Source: an uncultured Campylobacter sp. (GTDB lineage Bacteria > Campylobacterota > Campylobacteria > Campylobacterales > Campylobacteraceae). From it: 64,000 bases of DNA. The notes beneath the pieces are model-generated. The model did not search any database. It was given only the letters and a program-made list of their open reading frames with translations, and was not told the origin of the DNA. Location of the stretch: the NCBI RefSeq assembly GCF_938017775.1, contig NZ_CALIIU010000021.1, positions 7,793 through 71,792 on the forward strand. The letters are read 5' to 3'. This document shows positions 1 to 8,562 of the stretch, one piece after another; position 1 is the first letter of the stretch; every line of letters begins with the position of its first letter. The position numbers and the translations under genes are program-made.

Positions 1-133
1 CGGAGCTTGAGGTGATCTGCCCGCCGGGCATACCCATCTCAAACATCACGACGTCCTTTAAACCGCCTCTTGTAGCATAAAGCCCCGCCGCTAGCCCCGC
101 AGGACCGCCGCCGATAATTGCTAAATCTAACAT
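1..133 (-). CDS. trxB: Thioredoxin reductase, N-terminal part, runs off left edge
   Basis: The first 44 codons of a leftward gene are visible. The ATG at 131-133 opens a Rossmann-type FAD-binding motif GGGPAG (residues 8-13), the usual start of TrxB. A good ribosome site (AAGGAG, bases 140-145) precedes it. The family reduces thioredoxin with NADPH in the cytoplasm. trxA lies 110 bp upstream on the same strand, so reductase and substrate are probably co-transcribed. The redox CxxC and the NADPH domain lie outside the window, so TrxB is inferred from the N-terminus and the neighbour. Confidence 0.9.
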   Translation of the reverse strand, partial: MLDLAIIGGGPAGLAAGLYATRGGLKDVVMFEMGMPGGQITSSS

Positions 134-217
134 TTTTTTCTCCTTAATTATTTTATTAAGTAAAGCCGCGGGCGTTAAATTTACGAATTTAATTAATAAA
201 ACGGGAGGCGAAGAGAG

Positions 218-235
218 GAAGGGCGAAGCCGCCCT
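218..235. terminator. Hairpin between trxA and trxB
   Basis: A perfect 7-bp stem (AAGGGCG/CGCCCTT) with a 4-base loop lies just after the trxA stop. On the leftward transcript no clean T-run follows, so it may be a partial terminator or an mRNA-stabilising hairpin that sets the trxA/trxB ratio. Read rightwards, it is followed by TTAAAATTT. Confidence 0.5.
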
Positions 236-243
236 TTTAAAAT

Positions 244-558
244 TTACAGAAGCGAGTTTAGTTTGTCGGCTATGATCTGCTTAGATTGCGCGCCAATGAG
301 CTGAGCTTTTAGCTCGCCGTCTTTGAAAAATAGAATCGTAGGGATCGAGCGAACGCCAAACTGCACCGCGAGATCCTGCGCTTCGTCGGTATTTACTTTG
401 CAAATTTTAGCCTTGCCCTCGTAATCGTTCGCAAGCTCCTCGATGATCGGGGCGATCATACGGCACGGCCCGCACCAAGGTGCCCAAAAATCGACTAGCG
501 CGACACCCTCTTTAATAACGTCGAAATTCTCCGAAGTAAGCTCTATATACTTTCCCAT
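244..558 (-). CDS. trxA: Thioredoxin
   Basis: This 104-residue protein has the usual thioredoxin length, with the active site WCGPC at residues 28-32 and the cis-proline at P73 (motif RSIPT). It is a cytoplasmic dithiol reductant that delivers electrons from TrxB to ribonucleotide reductase and other disulfide targets; nrdA is elsewhere in this window. The ATG at 556-558 follows an AAGGAG ribosome site (bases 565-570) and a clear promoter -10 box. No key residue is missing. Confidence 0.97.
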   Translation of the reverse strand: MGKYIELTSENFDVIKEGVALVDFWAPWCGPCRMIAPIIEELANDYEGKAKICKVNTDEAQDLAVQFGVRSIPTILFFKDGELKAQLIGAQSKQIIADKLNSLL

Positions 559-587
559 AATGTTCTCCTTGTGTTAAAATTCCGCGA

Positions 588-593
588 ATTATA
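588..593 (-). promoter_or_regulatory. Promoter -10 box for trxA
   Basis: On the minus strand a perfect TATAAT lies about 30 bp upstream of the trxA start, inside an AT-rich stretch (594-628). Campylobacter housekeeping promoters usually show a strong -10 and no conserved -35, which fits. Confidence 0.65.
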
Positions 594-628
594 GTTTATT
601 ATCTTAAATAAATAATAAAAATTCTAAT

Positions 629-967
629 TTAAAAAGATATGTTGGCGATAAATTTTATCTGCTTTGGATAAACTTCCACGACGTCGATCTGCCACGGCTC
701 GTCCGTATCACAGCTCATCAGATAAAATTCCGCCGCCTTTAAAATTTTAGCCATCTTACCGCCCGTCACGCGCTCTGCGGCGTCATAATCGCCGCTCGTA
801 GCCTTCACCTCTATAAAGTGCAAAATACCGTCTTTACGCGCGACGATGTCGATCTCGCCGAAGCGGCAGCGGAAATTTCGTTTTAAAATTTCAAATCCTT
901 CGCCGCGTAAAAATTCCGCCGCACGGTCCTCGCAGGCAAAGCCGAAAAGATATTCTTTTAAGCTCAA
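629..967 (-). CDS. YraN/UPF0102-family predicted nuclease-like protein
   Basis: A 112-residue cytoplasmic protein of the YraN (UPF0102) family. It has the endonuclease-like core: an early glutamate after a helix, then FGEID and FIEVKA, the D/E-x-K arrangement of restriction-endonuclease-like folds. The cellular role of the family is not settled. The start is TTG at 965-967, one base beyond the hom stop codon, so translation is probably coupled to hom. Length and order (hom then yraN then trxA) match what I recall from C. jejuni. Confidence 0.85.
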   Translation of the reverse strand: MSLKEYLFGFACEDRAAEFLRGEGFEILKRNFRCRFGEIDIVARKDGILHFIEVKATSGDYDAAERVTGGKMAKILKAAEFYLMSCDTDEPWQIDVVEVYPKQIKFIANISF

Positions 968-968
968 C

Positions 969-2237
969 TTAACTTTCGATCCTGATCATAAAAGGCTTTT
1001 GCGTGATGAAATTTTCGCCGCCGATCACGCTTATTGCGCGCTTGATATCCTTCTCACAGCACGTATGCGTCGTGAAAAACAGCGTTACCTCCTCGTCCGT
1101 TTTAAGCTTTGGCTTTTGCAAAAAGCTGTCGATCGAAAGATCGTTTAAGCTCATAATGTTCGTGAGCTTCGCCAGCACGCCCTTCTCATCGCGCACGCGC
1201 AGCCTGAAATAATACTTCGTGCGGATCTGTTCGCTTGGCAGAATTTGCATAAAATTTTCGCTCGGCAAAATTTTATATCCGAGCATCGGGTTTTTGTTAT
1301 CGCGCGCGATGTCGATAAGATCGCTTATAACCGCACTTGCCGTAGCGCTTCCGCCCGCGCCAGGGCCGTAATACATACTCTCGCCGACGCAGTCTCCATA
1401 GATACTCACGCCGTTCATCACGCCGTCTACTTTTGAAAGCATTTGATCCTTCGAAATGAGCGCAGGATGGACGCGCAGCTCGACTTTGTTATCGCACGCG
1501 CGCTTAGCTACCGCAAGCAGCTTGATTATAAAATCAAATTCGCGCGCAAAATATATATCCTCCTGCGTAATCTCCTCGATCCCCTCGATTAGGATATCTT
1601 CAGGATCTCCGTGCACGCCGTATGCGATGCTGGCTAAGATCAAGAGCTTATGCGCCGCGTCGAATCCGCCGATGTCGAAGCTAGGATCGGCTTCGGCGTA
1701 TCCGAGATCTTGAGCTTGCTTTAGCGCATCCTCAAATTTCTCGTTTTTTTGCATCATATTCGTAAGGATGAAGTTGCTCGTGCCGTTTACGATGCCGATT
1801 ATCTTTTCGATACGATTGGCGCTTAGCCCTTCGCGCAGAGTTTTGATGATCGGAATTCCGCCCGCCACGCTCGCTTCGAAGCCAAAAGGCGTATCACCCG
1901 CAAGTGCCTGAAGCTTGTAGCGATGATAAGCCAAAAGCGCCTTATTTGCGGTAACGACCGCCTTTTTACGCTTTAAAATTTCGCTTACGATCTCATAGGG
2001 CTTTTCTACCCCGCCCATAAGCTCTACAAAAACATCGATATCGTCGCGCTCAATAATGCTTTTTGCGTCGCTGCTAAGCGGAATTTGCACGTCACGTTTT
2101 TTATTCGTATCGCGCACGAGCCCGATTACGGGCTCTATACTAACGCCCGCGCGGGCAAGGATGATATCTTTGTTTTTTATCAAAATATTTGCAACTTCGC
2201 TACCTACGGTGCCGACGCCTAAAATCGCTACTTTCAT
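969..2237 (-). CDS. hom: Homoserine dehydrogenase
   Basis: This 422-residue NAD(P)-dependent enzyme converts aspartate semialdehyde to homoserine on the way to threonine and methionine. The N-terminal nucleotide-binding motif GVGTVG is at residues 7-12. A catalytic-domain stretch with GIVNGTSNFIL and AEADPSFDIGG follows near residues 145-195. A C-terminal ACT domain (about 345-420, beginning FRLRVRDEKGVLAKL) suggests threonine feedback control. Its ATG shares one base with the stop of the upstream aminotransferase (TGATG), a strong sign of one operon. Confidence 0.96.
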   Translation of the reverse strand: MKVAILGVGTVGSEVANILIKNKDIILARAGVSIEPVIGLVRDTNKKRDVQIPLSSDAKSIIERDDIDVFVELMGGVEKPYEIVSEILKRKKAVVTANKALLAYHRYKLQALAGDTPFGFEASVAGGIPIIKTLREGLSANRIEKIIGIVNGTSNFILTNMMQKNEKFEDALKQAQDLGYAEADPSFDIGGFDAAHKLLILASIAYGVHGDPEDILIEGIEEITQEDIYFAREFDFIIKLLAVAKRACDNKVELRVHPALISKDQMLSKVDGVMNGVSIYGDCVGESMYYGPGAGGSATASAVISDLIDIARDNKNPMLGYKILPSENFMQILPSEQIRTKYYFRLRVRDEKGVLAKLTNIMSLNDLSIDSFLQKPKLKTDEEVTLFFTTHTCCEKDIKRAISVIGGENFITQKPFMIRIES

Positions 2238-3442
2238 CAGATCTCTTTCAAATATTTTTTTATATTTCTAGCGGCCTGGCGGGTTCTATTTTCGTTTTCG
2301 ATAAAAGCGATCCGCACATAATCGTCTCCCGCCGCGCCAAAGCCCACGCCAGGGCTTACGGCGACGCGCGCCTTGGTAAGAAGCTGTTTGGAAAACTCCA
2401 TACTCCTTAGATGAGCCGCCGCTGGCGGTAATTTCGCCCACGCAAACATCGACGCGCTAGGTTTAGCGATCTGCCAGCCCGCGTCCGCAAAAGTGTCTAT
2501 CAAAAAATTCCTACGCTTCTCATAGCTCGCGCGGATCTGCTCTACGCACTCCTGCGGCCCGTCCAGTGCGATCGTGGCGGCTACTTGGATCGGCGTAAAC
2601 ATGCCGTAATCAAACCAAGATTTGATCTTTTTAAGCGCGGCTACGAGCTTTTTGTTGCCGCTTACAAAACCCACGCGCCAGCCCGCCATATTGTAGGTTT
2701 TAGAAAGCGTGTATGCCTCGACTGCGACGTCCTTTGCGCCCTGGACCTCAAAGATCGACGGCGTTTTGTAACCCTCAAAAGCGATCTCTGCGTAAGCGAT
2801 GTCGCTGATGATATAAAACCGCTCCTGCCGCGCCATCGCCACGAGCCGCTCGTAGAAGCTTTTTTGCACGACGACGGTGGTGGGGTTGTGCGGGAAATTT
2901 ACGACGACGTATTTTGGGCGCGGAATGCTCTCGTCGAAAGTTTTTTGCAGATCGATGAAAAATTTGTTCTCATTAAAATTTAAATTTTCATCATAGGCAA
3001 GCGGGATTTTAACGACATTACCGCCCGCGATGATGAAGGCTTGAGTGTGGATCGGATAGGCAGGATCGGGCACCACCGCGACGTCGCCCGGATTTACGAT
3101 CGCGCTTGTTAGATGCACGAAGCCCTCTTTGGAGCCCATCACGGCGACGATCTCGCTTTCTGGGTCCAAGATCACGCCGTATTTGCGCTTGTACCAATTC
3201 GCGCACGCAAGTCGCAGCTTGTAGATGCCCTGACTTACGGAGTAGCCGTGCGTCTTGTCCTTTTGCGCGCTTTCGCAAAGCTTGTCGATTATATGCTGCG
3301 GCGTCCTGCCGTCGGGATTGCCCATCGAAAAATCGATTATATCCTCGCCAGCTCTGCGCGCCGCCATTTTTATGGCATTGACCTCGGCAAAAACGTAATT
3401 GGGCAAACGCTCGATTTTTGAAAAACGAATTTCGTCAAACAT
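2237..3442 (-). CDS. alaC: AlaC-like class I/II aminotransferase
   Basis: This 401-residue PLP enzyme closely follows E. coli AlaC (glutamate-pyruvate aminotransferase): IDFSMGNPDGRTP near the N-terminus, GYSVSQGI, GSKEGFVHL, and the PLP lysine in TLSKTYNMAGWRVGF near residue 240. The same family is often labelled LL-diaminopimelate or aspartate aminotransferase, so the substrate is uncertain. It would work in the cytoplasm in alanine or aspartate-family amino-acid synthesis. Its position directly ahead of hom suits that. The ATG at 3440-3442 has an AAGAGGTTTGAG leader; upstream lies a long non-coding stretch. Confidence 0.85.
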   Translation of the reverse strand: MFDEIRFSKIERLPNYVFAEVNAIKMAARRAGEDIIDFSMGNPDGRTPQHIIDKLCESAQKDKTHGYSVSQGIYKLRLACANWYKRKYGVILDPESEIVAVMGSKEGFVHLTSAIVNPGDVAVVPDPAYPIHTQAFIIAGGNVVKIPLAYDENLNFNENKFFIDLQKTFDESIPRPKYVVVNFPHNPTTVVVQKSFYERLVAMARQERFYIISDIAYAEIAFEGYKTPSIFEVQGAKDVAVEAYTLSKTYNMAGWRVGFVSGNKKLVAALKKIKSWFDYGMFTPIQVAATIALDGPQECVEQIRASYEKRRNFLIDTFADAGWQIAKPSASMFAWAKLPPAAAHLRSMEFSKQLLTKARVAVSPGVGFGAAGDDYVRIAFIENENRTRQAARNIKKYLKEI

Positions 3443-3970
3443 CTCAAACCTCTTATCTTAAAGTAATTTTCAAGCTTTATTTAAAATTTTGCGCCTTAAG
3501 CGCCGCGATCTGCTCGCGCCGCACGGAGGCAAAATTGCAAGCCTTAGCGGCGATGCGGCGGCGCTCTTTATATTGCTCGAGCAATTTAAACTTTTACCTC
3601 GCTAAAATTTTAAAACCGCGGAGGCATTGATTGTTTAAATTTAGAGCATCACGACCCTTTGCGGCGACATTTAAATTTACGTCAGATCAAAACAATAACG
3701 ATCAAAGCTGCCGTTTTTACGCCGCGTCCTCGAACGATGCCCTTTAAATTTACCACGCTACAGCAAGCGCCCGCAACGCTTGAAATTTTATCCGCACCGT
3801 TAATTTTACCTATGCCGTTTAAAATTTTATCCAAGGCGGCGCAGTTCAAACCTTTAAATTTACGCTCGCGGGTTTAAATTTAAACTGCGCACATAGCGAG
3901 CTAAAATTTTACCCTCTGTCCTCTGCGGCAAAATTCTACGAGCAAAAAACCTCGTACGAGAACGGAGGCT
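3443..3970. other. Gene-free gap saturated with RAATTY words
   Basis: There is no convincing gene in these 528 bases; short open frames have no ribosome sites and consist of the repeated word itself. By hand I count about eleven RAATTY sites (mostly TTTAAATTTA, AAAATTTT), where roughly one would be expected at this base composition. It should hold the promoter of the alaC-hom operon near 3450-3500, but I see no clear -10 box. Confidence 0.6.
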
Positions 3971-4990
3971 TTACCACTTTTTGCCCTTGTTTAGGCGCAG
4001 AAACTCATCGGCTGAAATTTTAGTGATATTGCCATCTTTAACGTGAAATTTTTGAGTGTTTCTTTCGCTGAAAGTTACGTTGCCATCGGCTTTGCCGAGC
4101 TCAAACATCCCGTGACCGGTAGAGATTAGCAGCTCCTCATCTCCTTGCGAAGCGACGACGTAAGGGGAATTTATGACCATCTCGCGCTTCTTGCCGCTTT
4201 TTAGATCGATGATACCGATCCACATTTTGCCGCGCGGATTAAGCACGATATCTTTGCTGGGTGCAGGTACGCTTTGCGTGGCGTTTTCGTCGGTGGAATT
4301 TTCCTCCGTTTTGGCACTCGCGCGCTCGATCCTGATAGAGCGGTCCAGCGCATTGAGCGAGCTTAAATTTTCATCCGCAACAGCGGCTGCATTGGCATCT
4401 GACTTTAGTGCGAATTTTTCATCTGTAGCGTTGTGCGAAACGACGTCGATACCGATGTTTTCAAGCTTTTTTTGAGTATTGTTTACAATCGGAGCGTCAG
4501 AATAGGTGGTTTTGTTTTGCTCCCATAAAAGCGAGCCCAAAAATTCGCCGAAGCTTTTATAAAGTCCAAAATAAAAGATCGCGCCTATGATTAGTACCAT
4601 CGCAAGCAGCCACAAAAGCCAGCCGCTGCTGCTTTTGTTAGGGCTGACCCTTTGACCATAGACCTGCTCGACTTTGGCCTTTTTAACGGGCGCAAAGCTC
4701 GCTTTGGCGCTCTCAAACTCGCTAAGCCAGTCCGATAGATCCAGCCCGAACTCGCGCTCTAAAATTTTAATGTAGCCCTTCACATTAAAATTTGCTAGCT
4801 TCTCGAAGTCTTTGTTTATGATATATTCTAAATTTTGCGCGTCGATGCGCGTCGTGCGCGCAATCTCGATGAGATCCATAGATTTTAATTTATCTAGATC
4901 GCTGCTTTTTGGCTGCTGTGTTTGCTCCGGCTTCTCGGTTTGTTCCGCCTGCTCGTCCGTATTATTTAGCTTCTCTTTTATTTCTTCCAT
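3971..4990 (-). CDS. RodZ-like single-pass membrane protein, function unknown
   Basis: This 339-residue protein has three parts. An acidic, Gln/Glu-rich start (residues 1-35) leads into a helical segment (about 36-95) resembling the cytoplasmic helix-turn-helix of RodZ-type proteins. One membrane helix lies near residues 122-146 (WLLWLLAMVLIIGAIFYFGL). The C-terminal half should be periplasmic, with a beta-rich end (about 245-335). The layout suits a cell-shape or envelope protein, but the match is architectural only. It overlaps the upstream methyltransferase gene by 29 bp, so it belongs to the rpmE-rsmI operon. Confidence 0.6.
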   Translation of the reverse strand: MEEIKEKLNNTDEQAEQTEKPEQTQQPKSSDLDKLKSMDLIEIARTTRIDAQNLEYIINKDFEKLANFNVKGYIKILEREFGLDLSDWLSEFESAKASFAPVKKAKVEQVYGQRVSPNKSSSGWLLWLLAMVLIIGAIFYFGLYKSFGEFLGSLLWEQNKTTYSDAPIVNNTQKKLENIGIDVVSHNATDEKFALKSDANAAAVADENLSSLNALDRSIRIERASAKTEENSTDENATQSVPAPSKDIVLNPRGKMWIGIIDLKSGKKREMVINSPYVVASQGDEELLISTGHGMFELGKADGNVTFSERNTQKFHVKDGNITKISADEFLRLNKGKKW

Positions 4991-5663
4991 TTAAAATTCC
5001 ATCGCATAGTATCGCAAATGCCGCGCTTACGTTAAGCGAGTCCCAGCCTTCGCGCATCTTTATCGATACCGCGCAGTCGCATTTTTTAAGCGCCCTAGCA
5101 GGTATCCCCTCTTCTTCGTTCCCCATTACGAGTGCATTTTTCGCGCCGAGCTCTAACTCCTTAAAGCTCGTCCCGTCCGCACTCGCGGCGTAAATTTCAA
5201 AGCCGCTTTGTTTAAGCTCATTTAGCACGCTAAGTCCGTCTGCGGCCTTAACGACATTTAGCTCATATGCCGCGCCCGAGCTTGCGCGCACTACGCCCGC
5301 CATATTTAGATTATTTGCGACGACGATCACGCTATTTGCACCCAAAGCATAGGCGCTGCGCATTATCGCGCCGACGTTTCCGACGTCGGTAAGCCGATAA
5401 AGGATTGGCACAAATTTATCGTCTTTGACGCTAGCAAGATCGCCGAAGCCAAACTCCTCCACCTCAGCCAAGAAGCCTTGATGGTTGCCGCCGCGAGCGA
5501 GGGCTTGAGCTTTTTTCGCATCGGCGCGCTCAATCTTTACGCCGGTCGCGGCGATCTTTTTAAAAATTTCTTTCTCGCACTCCTTTGCAAGGATGATGCG
5601 GATAAATTTCTGCGGATGCCGGTTTAAAAGGTGCAAAAACAGCTGCTTGCCGTAAATAATCAT
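4962..5663 (-). CDS. rlmB: TrmH/RlmB-family RNA 2'-O-methyltransferase
   Basis: This 233-residue SpoU/TrmH-family enzyme transfers a methyl group from SAM to a ribose 2'-OH. The N-terminal part (1-80) is the substrate-binding region. The SPOUT knot domain shows motif 1 (LTDVGNVGAIMRSA near residue 90), motif 2 (ALVMGNEEEGIP near 180) and motif 3 (VSIKMREGWDSLNVSAAFAI near 200), with the asparagine, arginine and glutamate expected of the family. The target (23S G2251 for RlmB, or a tRNA) cannot be read from sequence. It sits 35 bp after rsmI, among other rRNA modification genes. Confidence 0.85.
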   Translation of the reverse strand: MIIYGKQLFLHLLNRHPQKFIRIILAKECEKEIFKKIAATGVKIERADAKKAQALARGGNHQGFLAEVEEFGFGDLASVKDDKFVPILYRLTDVGNVGAIMRSAYALGANSVIVVANNLNMAGVVRASSGAAYELNVVKAADGLSVLNELKQSGFEIYAASADGTSFKELELGAKNALVMGNEEEGIPARALKKCDCAVSIKMREGWDSLNVSAAFAILCDGILNGRNKREAK

Positions 5664-5698
5664 TTTGGGATTTTAGCGAAAAACGGTTAAAATATGAC

Positions 5699-6514
5699 TT
5701 AGCGTATCAAATTTTTATATATTTCTTTGGCGGGTTCGCCGCTGATTTTTGAGAGCAGTTTCGCTTTTATTTTCGGGGCGATCTCAAGCGAGAGAATATC
5801 TTCCTGCGTGATTTTTTCAAAGCTTTTCTCGCCTGCGCCGTCAATCACGACGCACCATTCGCCGTTTAAATTTGCGCCGTTTAGGCCGGATAGAACCTCT
5901 GCGGCGCTACCGAAAAATTTGGTTTCAAATTTTTTCGTGGCTTCTTTGATCGCAAAAATTTTGCGTTGCGCGTCGATCCCCGCGATCTGCTCTATTAGCT
6001 TTACCACGCGCTTGGGAGATTCGTAGAGTATGCACGGATAGGGGCTTTGCATTAAATTTAGGATCTGAGCTTTGCGCTGCGCGCCGTCATTATTCAAAAA
6101 ACCCAAAAAGCTAAATTCTTTCTCCACCAGCCCGCTTGCGGCGGCTGCGAGCAGCAGAGCGTTTGCGCCGCTAAGCACCTCGTAAGCTACGCCGCTTCGC
6201 TGCGCAAATTTAACGAGCGCAATTCCAGGATCGCTGATGCAGGGCATACCTGCGTCGCTTACGTATGCGCAAGCTTTTTCGCGCAGAAGCGTCGCGTTAA
6301 AGCTCGCGAAAAACTCCGCTTCATTGTGCGTGTGCAGCGAGTAAAACTGTGAAATTTTAAATGAAATTTGAAATTTATCGGATAATAAGTTTAGAAGTTT
6401 TTTTGAAACCCTCGTATCCTCGCAGATTAGGATTTCGCAGCTTTGCAATACCTCAAGCGCGCGGCTCGAGATATCGCTTAGATTTCCTATCGGCGTAGGA
6501 ATGAGATATAGCAA
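5699..6514 (-). CDS. rsmI: 16S rRNA C1402 2'-O-methyltransferase
   Basis: This 271-residue protein belongs to the tetrapyrrole-methylase fold group that includes RsmI. It starts LYLIPTPIGNLSDIS, the diagnostic family start, followed by CEDTR, YVSDAGMPCISDPG and FLGFL. RsmI methylates the ribose of C1402 in the decoding centre of 16S rRNA, using SAM. Its start follows the rpmE stop with no gap, so the two are co-transcribed from the promoter upstream of rpmE. Confidence 0.95.
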   Translation of the reverse strand: MLYLIPTPIGNLSDISSRALEVLQSCEILICEDTRVSKKLLNLLSDKFQISFKISQFYSLHTHNEAEFFASFNATLLREKACAYVSDAGMPCISDPGIALVKFAQRSGVAYEVLSGANALLLAAAASGLVEKEFSFLGFLNNDGAQRKAQILNLMQSPYPCILYESPKRVVKLIEQIAGIDAQRKIFAIKEATKKFETKFFGSAAEVLSGLNGANLNGEWCVVIDGAGEKSFEKITQEDILSLEIAPKIKAKLLSKISGEPAKEIYKNLIR

Positions 6515-6715
6515 CTATTTCATTCCGTATTTTTGCTTAAATTTCTCGACGCGGCCCGCGCTATCTACGATCTTCTCGCTGCCGGTGAAAAACGGATGGC
6601 AATTGGAGCAGATATCGACGCGGATCTCAGGCTTGTTCGAGCGCGTTTTAAAAGTATTGCCGCAAGCGCAGGTAACGGTCGTTTCGACAAAGTTTGGATG
6701 GATATCTTTTTTCAT
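6515..6715 (-). CDS. rpmE: 50S ribosomal protein L31, zinc-binding type
   Basis: This 66-residue protein is normal for L31. Four cysteines (C16, C18, C37, C40) form the zinc-ribbon type site, so this is the zinc-containing form rather than the zinc-free paralogue. It bridges the ribosomal subunits. A ribosome site AAGGATC lies about 6 bases upstream of the ATG, and a TATAAT box about 35 bp upstream. It heads an operon with rsmI, the rlmB-like gene and the RodZ-like gene. Confidence 0.97.
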   Translation of the reverse strand: MKKDIHPNFVETTVTCACGNTFKTRSNKPEIRVDICSNCHPFFTGSEKIVDSAGRVEKFKQKYGMK

Positions 6716-7046
6716 TTTTGATCCTTTTTGATGATTTTAAAAGGCAGCGATTATACAACTTTTTTATCTAAAAAGCAAATTTAAAGGGTTTTAAAAATCT
6801 CTCGGCGAAGCGGCGGTTTTCTTTTCGAGCATGTTTGTTGAACGCGAAAATTTTAAAATTTAGCCCGCTTGCGAGTAAAATTTTATTTCACCGCGACCTA
6901 CTGCGGCGTGCAAAATACAGCGCACGAATATAAGCCTCGGCAAATACGCGCAATGCATCAAGCCGCAGATAAACATAGCGGATCGCGCAGAGCAAATTTT
7001 AAATTCTAAAATTTAAAGCGCGCGACTTTTTAAATTTGCCGAGCGC
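6716..7046. other. Gap between rsmE and rpmE
   Basis: No gene is visible in these 331 bases. The right part (6800-7046) carries scattered AAATTT words and follows the rsmE stop. The left part holds the rpmE leader and its promoter. A GC-rich stretch near 6805-6825 (CTCTCGGCGAAGCGGCGG) is not a convincing terminator. Confidence 0.5.
6750..6755 (-). promoter_or_regulatory. Promoter -10 box for the rpmE operon
   Basis: On the minus strand a perfect TATAAT (context AGTTGTATAATCGC) lies about 35 bp before the rpmE ATG, downstream of a run of A and T bases, the usual Campylobacter promoter form. Confidence 0.65.
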
Positions 7047-7703
7047 TTAAAACATCAATTTTGCGCAAGTTGCGATCAACGCGGTGTTTGAGCGCAAAAT
7101 ATAGGGGCTATTAAGCGCATAGGCGTTTTTAAATTTCTCCCTTTCGCGCGGAGAAAACCCGCCCTCCGGGCCGATGAAAGCGATCTCGTCGCCGCCGAAA
7201 ATGTCGATGTTCTTGCCGCCAAAATCGATTAGGCTTACGTTTTCATACCTTTGTGCAAGCTCGTCCGAGCCGCCCAAAACCTCGATCTGCATGATGGAAT
7301 TTCGCCCGCATTGCTGCGACGAGTTGATCAAAATCCGCTCCATCCTCTGCAGATCGAGCCGCACGTTTTTCTGCGACAGATCGGCATAGACCAAAACAAG
7401 CCGCCCGACGCCCATCTCGTTTAGCGCAGGCAGGCTCTTTTCGATCACGGCGCTCTCGACGACCGCCCAAGCGACGCAAAAATCGTGGCTCGGCGTAAAA
7501 ACCGAGCTTTTAAAAACTAAATTCAAAGCCGCGCCTTTGCGCGAAATTTCGACGATCTCATATAGATAACTCGCCCCGTCCTCAAGATTGCGCATGTCTA
7601 TGCGCTCGCCCGCCCTTGCTCTCCTGGCCTTTAGGTGCAAAAACTGATCGTTCTGCAAAATTAGGCTCTGTTCGCCTGCAAGCTTATCGTAAAAATATAC
7701 CAT
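7047..7703 (-). CDS. rsmE: 16S rRNA m3U1498 methyltransferase
   Basis: This 218-residue SPOUT-class enzyme methylates N3 of U1498 of 16S rRNA. It has an N-terminal PUA-like part (LKARRARAGERIDMRN), ALPALNEMGVGRLVLVY-type core residues, and the SAM knot motif AFIGPEGGFSPREREKF near residue 175. The ATG at 7701-7703 shares one base with the stop of the upstream membrane protein gene (TGATG), preferred over a TTG one codon earlier. The protein ends rather abruptly after IATCAKLMF, as short epsilonproteobacterial RsmE proteins do. Confidence 0.93.
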   Translation of the reverse strand: MVYFYDKLAGEQSLILQNDQFLHLKARRARAGERIDMRNLEDGASYLYEIVEISRKGAALNLVFKSSVFTPSHDFCVAWAVVESAVIEKSLPALNEMGVGRLVLVYADLSQKNVRLDLQRMERILINSSQQCGRNSIMQIEVLGGSDELAQRYENVSLIDFGGKNIDIFGGDEIAFIGPEGGFSPREREKFKNAYALNSPYILRSNTALIATCAKLMF

Positions 7704-8185
7704 CAAATAACACTCGCTATCAAAATTATCGCTAAGCTTAGCCCCAAAATCACCCGCATTTTGCGCTGATACGGCGCAAAGTTTTGGCTCAGATACGCGA
7801 TTTTTAGCCGCTTGTAAGACGCCGCGCTAAGTATGATCATCGCTAGCGCTGCGGCTGCCATAAAGTAAATTCTAAAGCTCAGATCAAAGCGCAGCACCGC
7901 TAGCATCACGCTTCCGCTGATAATCAGCGCCGCGATGCACGAATAATAGATCGGCAAAAAGAGCCTGATGCGCCTAAGAAATCTAAGCCCCGATCTGCTT
8001 TTTTGCTTTAAATTTTCAGCTTGCGGCGCGGAAGCGGCGGGATTTAAAGCCTTGCCGCGAGGACGAAATTCCGCCGCCGCGTCTATTTTAAGCTGGGTAA
8101 AAATCAGATAAATTATTGTTAAAATCGCCGTAGCTAGCGCGAAAAACTTATGAAAACCTAAGGCGCTTTGATACAGATAATCCAT
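7703..8185 (-). CDS. Small polytopic membrane protein, unknown function
   Basis: This 160-residue protein has about four hydrophobic helices: near residues 10-30 (HKFFALATAILTIIYLIF), 75-95, 105-125 and 140-160. A basic, RAATTY-encoded loop with several Lys/Arg lies around residues 35-72. Residues and layout recall small CopD-like or cytochrome-type membrane proteins, but no haem or metal ligand motif stands out. The start is ATG 8183-8185 in a TGATG junction; a GTG one codon upstream is possible. It is in one transcription unit with rsmE. Confidence 0.6.
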   Translation of the reverse strand: MDYLYQSALGFHKFFALATAILTIIYLIFTQLKIDAAAEFRPRGKALNPAASAPQAENLKQKSRSGLRFLRRIRLFLPIYYSCIAALIISGSVMLAVLRFDLSFRIYFMAAAALAMIILSAASYKRLKIAYLSQNFAPYQRKMRVILGLSLAIILIASVI

Positions 8186-8553
8186 CACTTCCGCCAGGGA
8201 GTTAAATTTGCAGGATAAAATTTTGCGCGGCTAGAGCCGAAACGACCGAATTTCAACGCAAATTTTTCCGGCGCGAGATCAAACAGACCTGCTCCGCACC
8301 TTTGAAATTTTAAAAACTCTTCAAAGCGGCCGCGGATATTTGTTGCGTCAAAATTTACCGCGCGCGCTCTCAACTCCGGTTTCGAGCCGTATATCTCGCG
8401 CCAAGAATAAAATTTCGCAATTAGAGCTTTATAAAATTTAAAATTTCTCTGCGCAGATCGCATAGGCAAAAAAGACACCGAAATCGCGCTCGCACGCCGC
8501 ATACAAACTACGCAAATTTTAAAAATTTTCAAATTTAGGCGCAGATTCTTCAA
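8185..8553 (-). CDS. Doubtful basic ORF in the queD-rsmE operon
   Basis: A 122-codon frame starts with TTG (8551-8553) behind GGAG and ends in a TGATG junction with the next gene, which is how true genes here are joined. Against it: the protein is very basic, has no recognisable domain, and is made largely of the AAATTT word (KFYKALIAKFY, LNLKIFKICVV). It could be a real small gene, or filler that happens to be open. I see no relative of it. Confidence 0.3.
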   Translation of the reverse strand: MKNLRLNLKIFKICVVCMRRASAISVSFLPMRSAQRNFKFYKALIAKFYSWREIYGSKPELRARAVNFDATNIRGRFEEFLKFQRCGAGLFDLAPEKFALKFGRFGSSRAKFYPANLTPWRK

Positions 8554-8562
8554 TGCTCCGCC

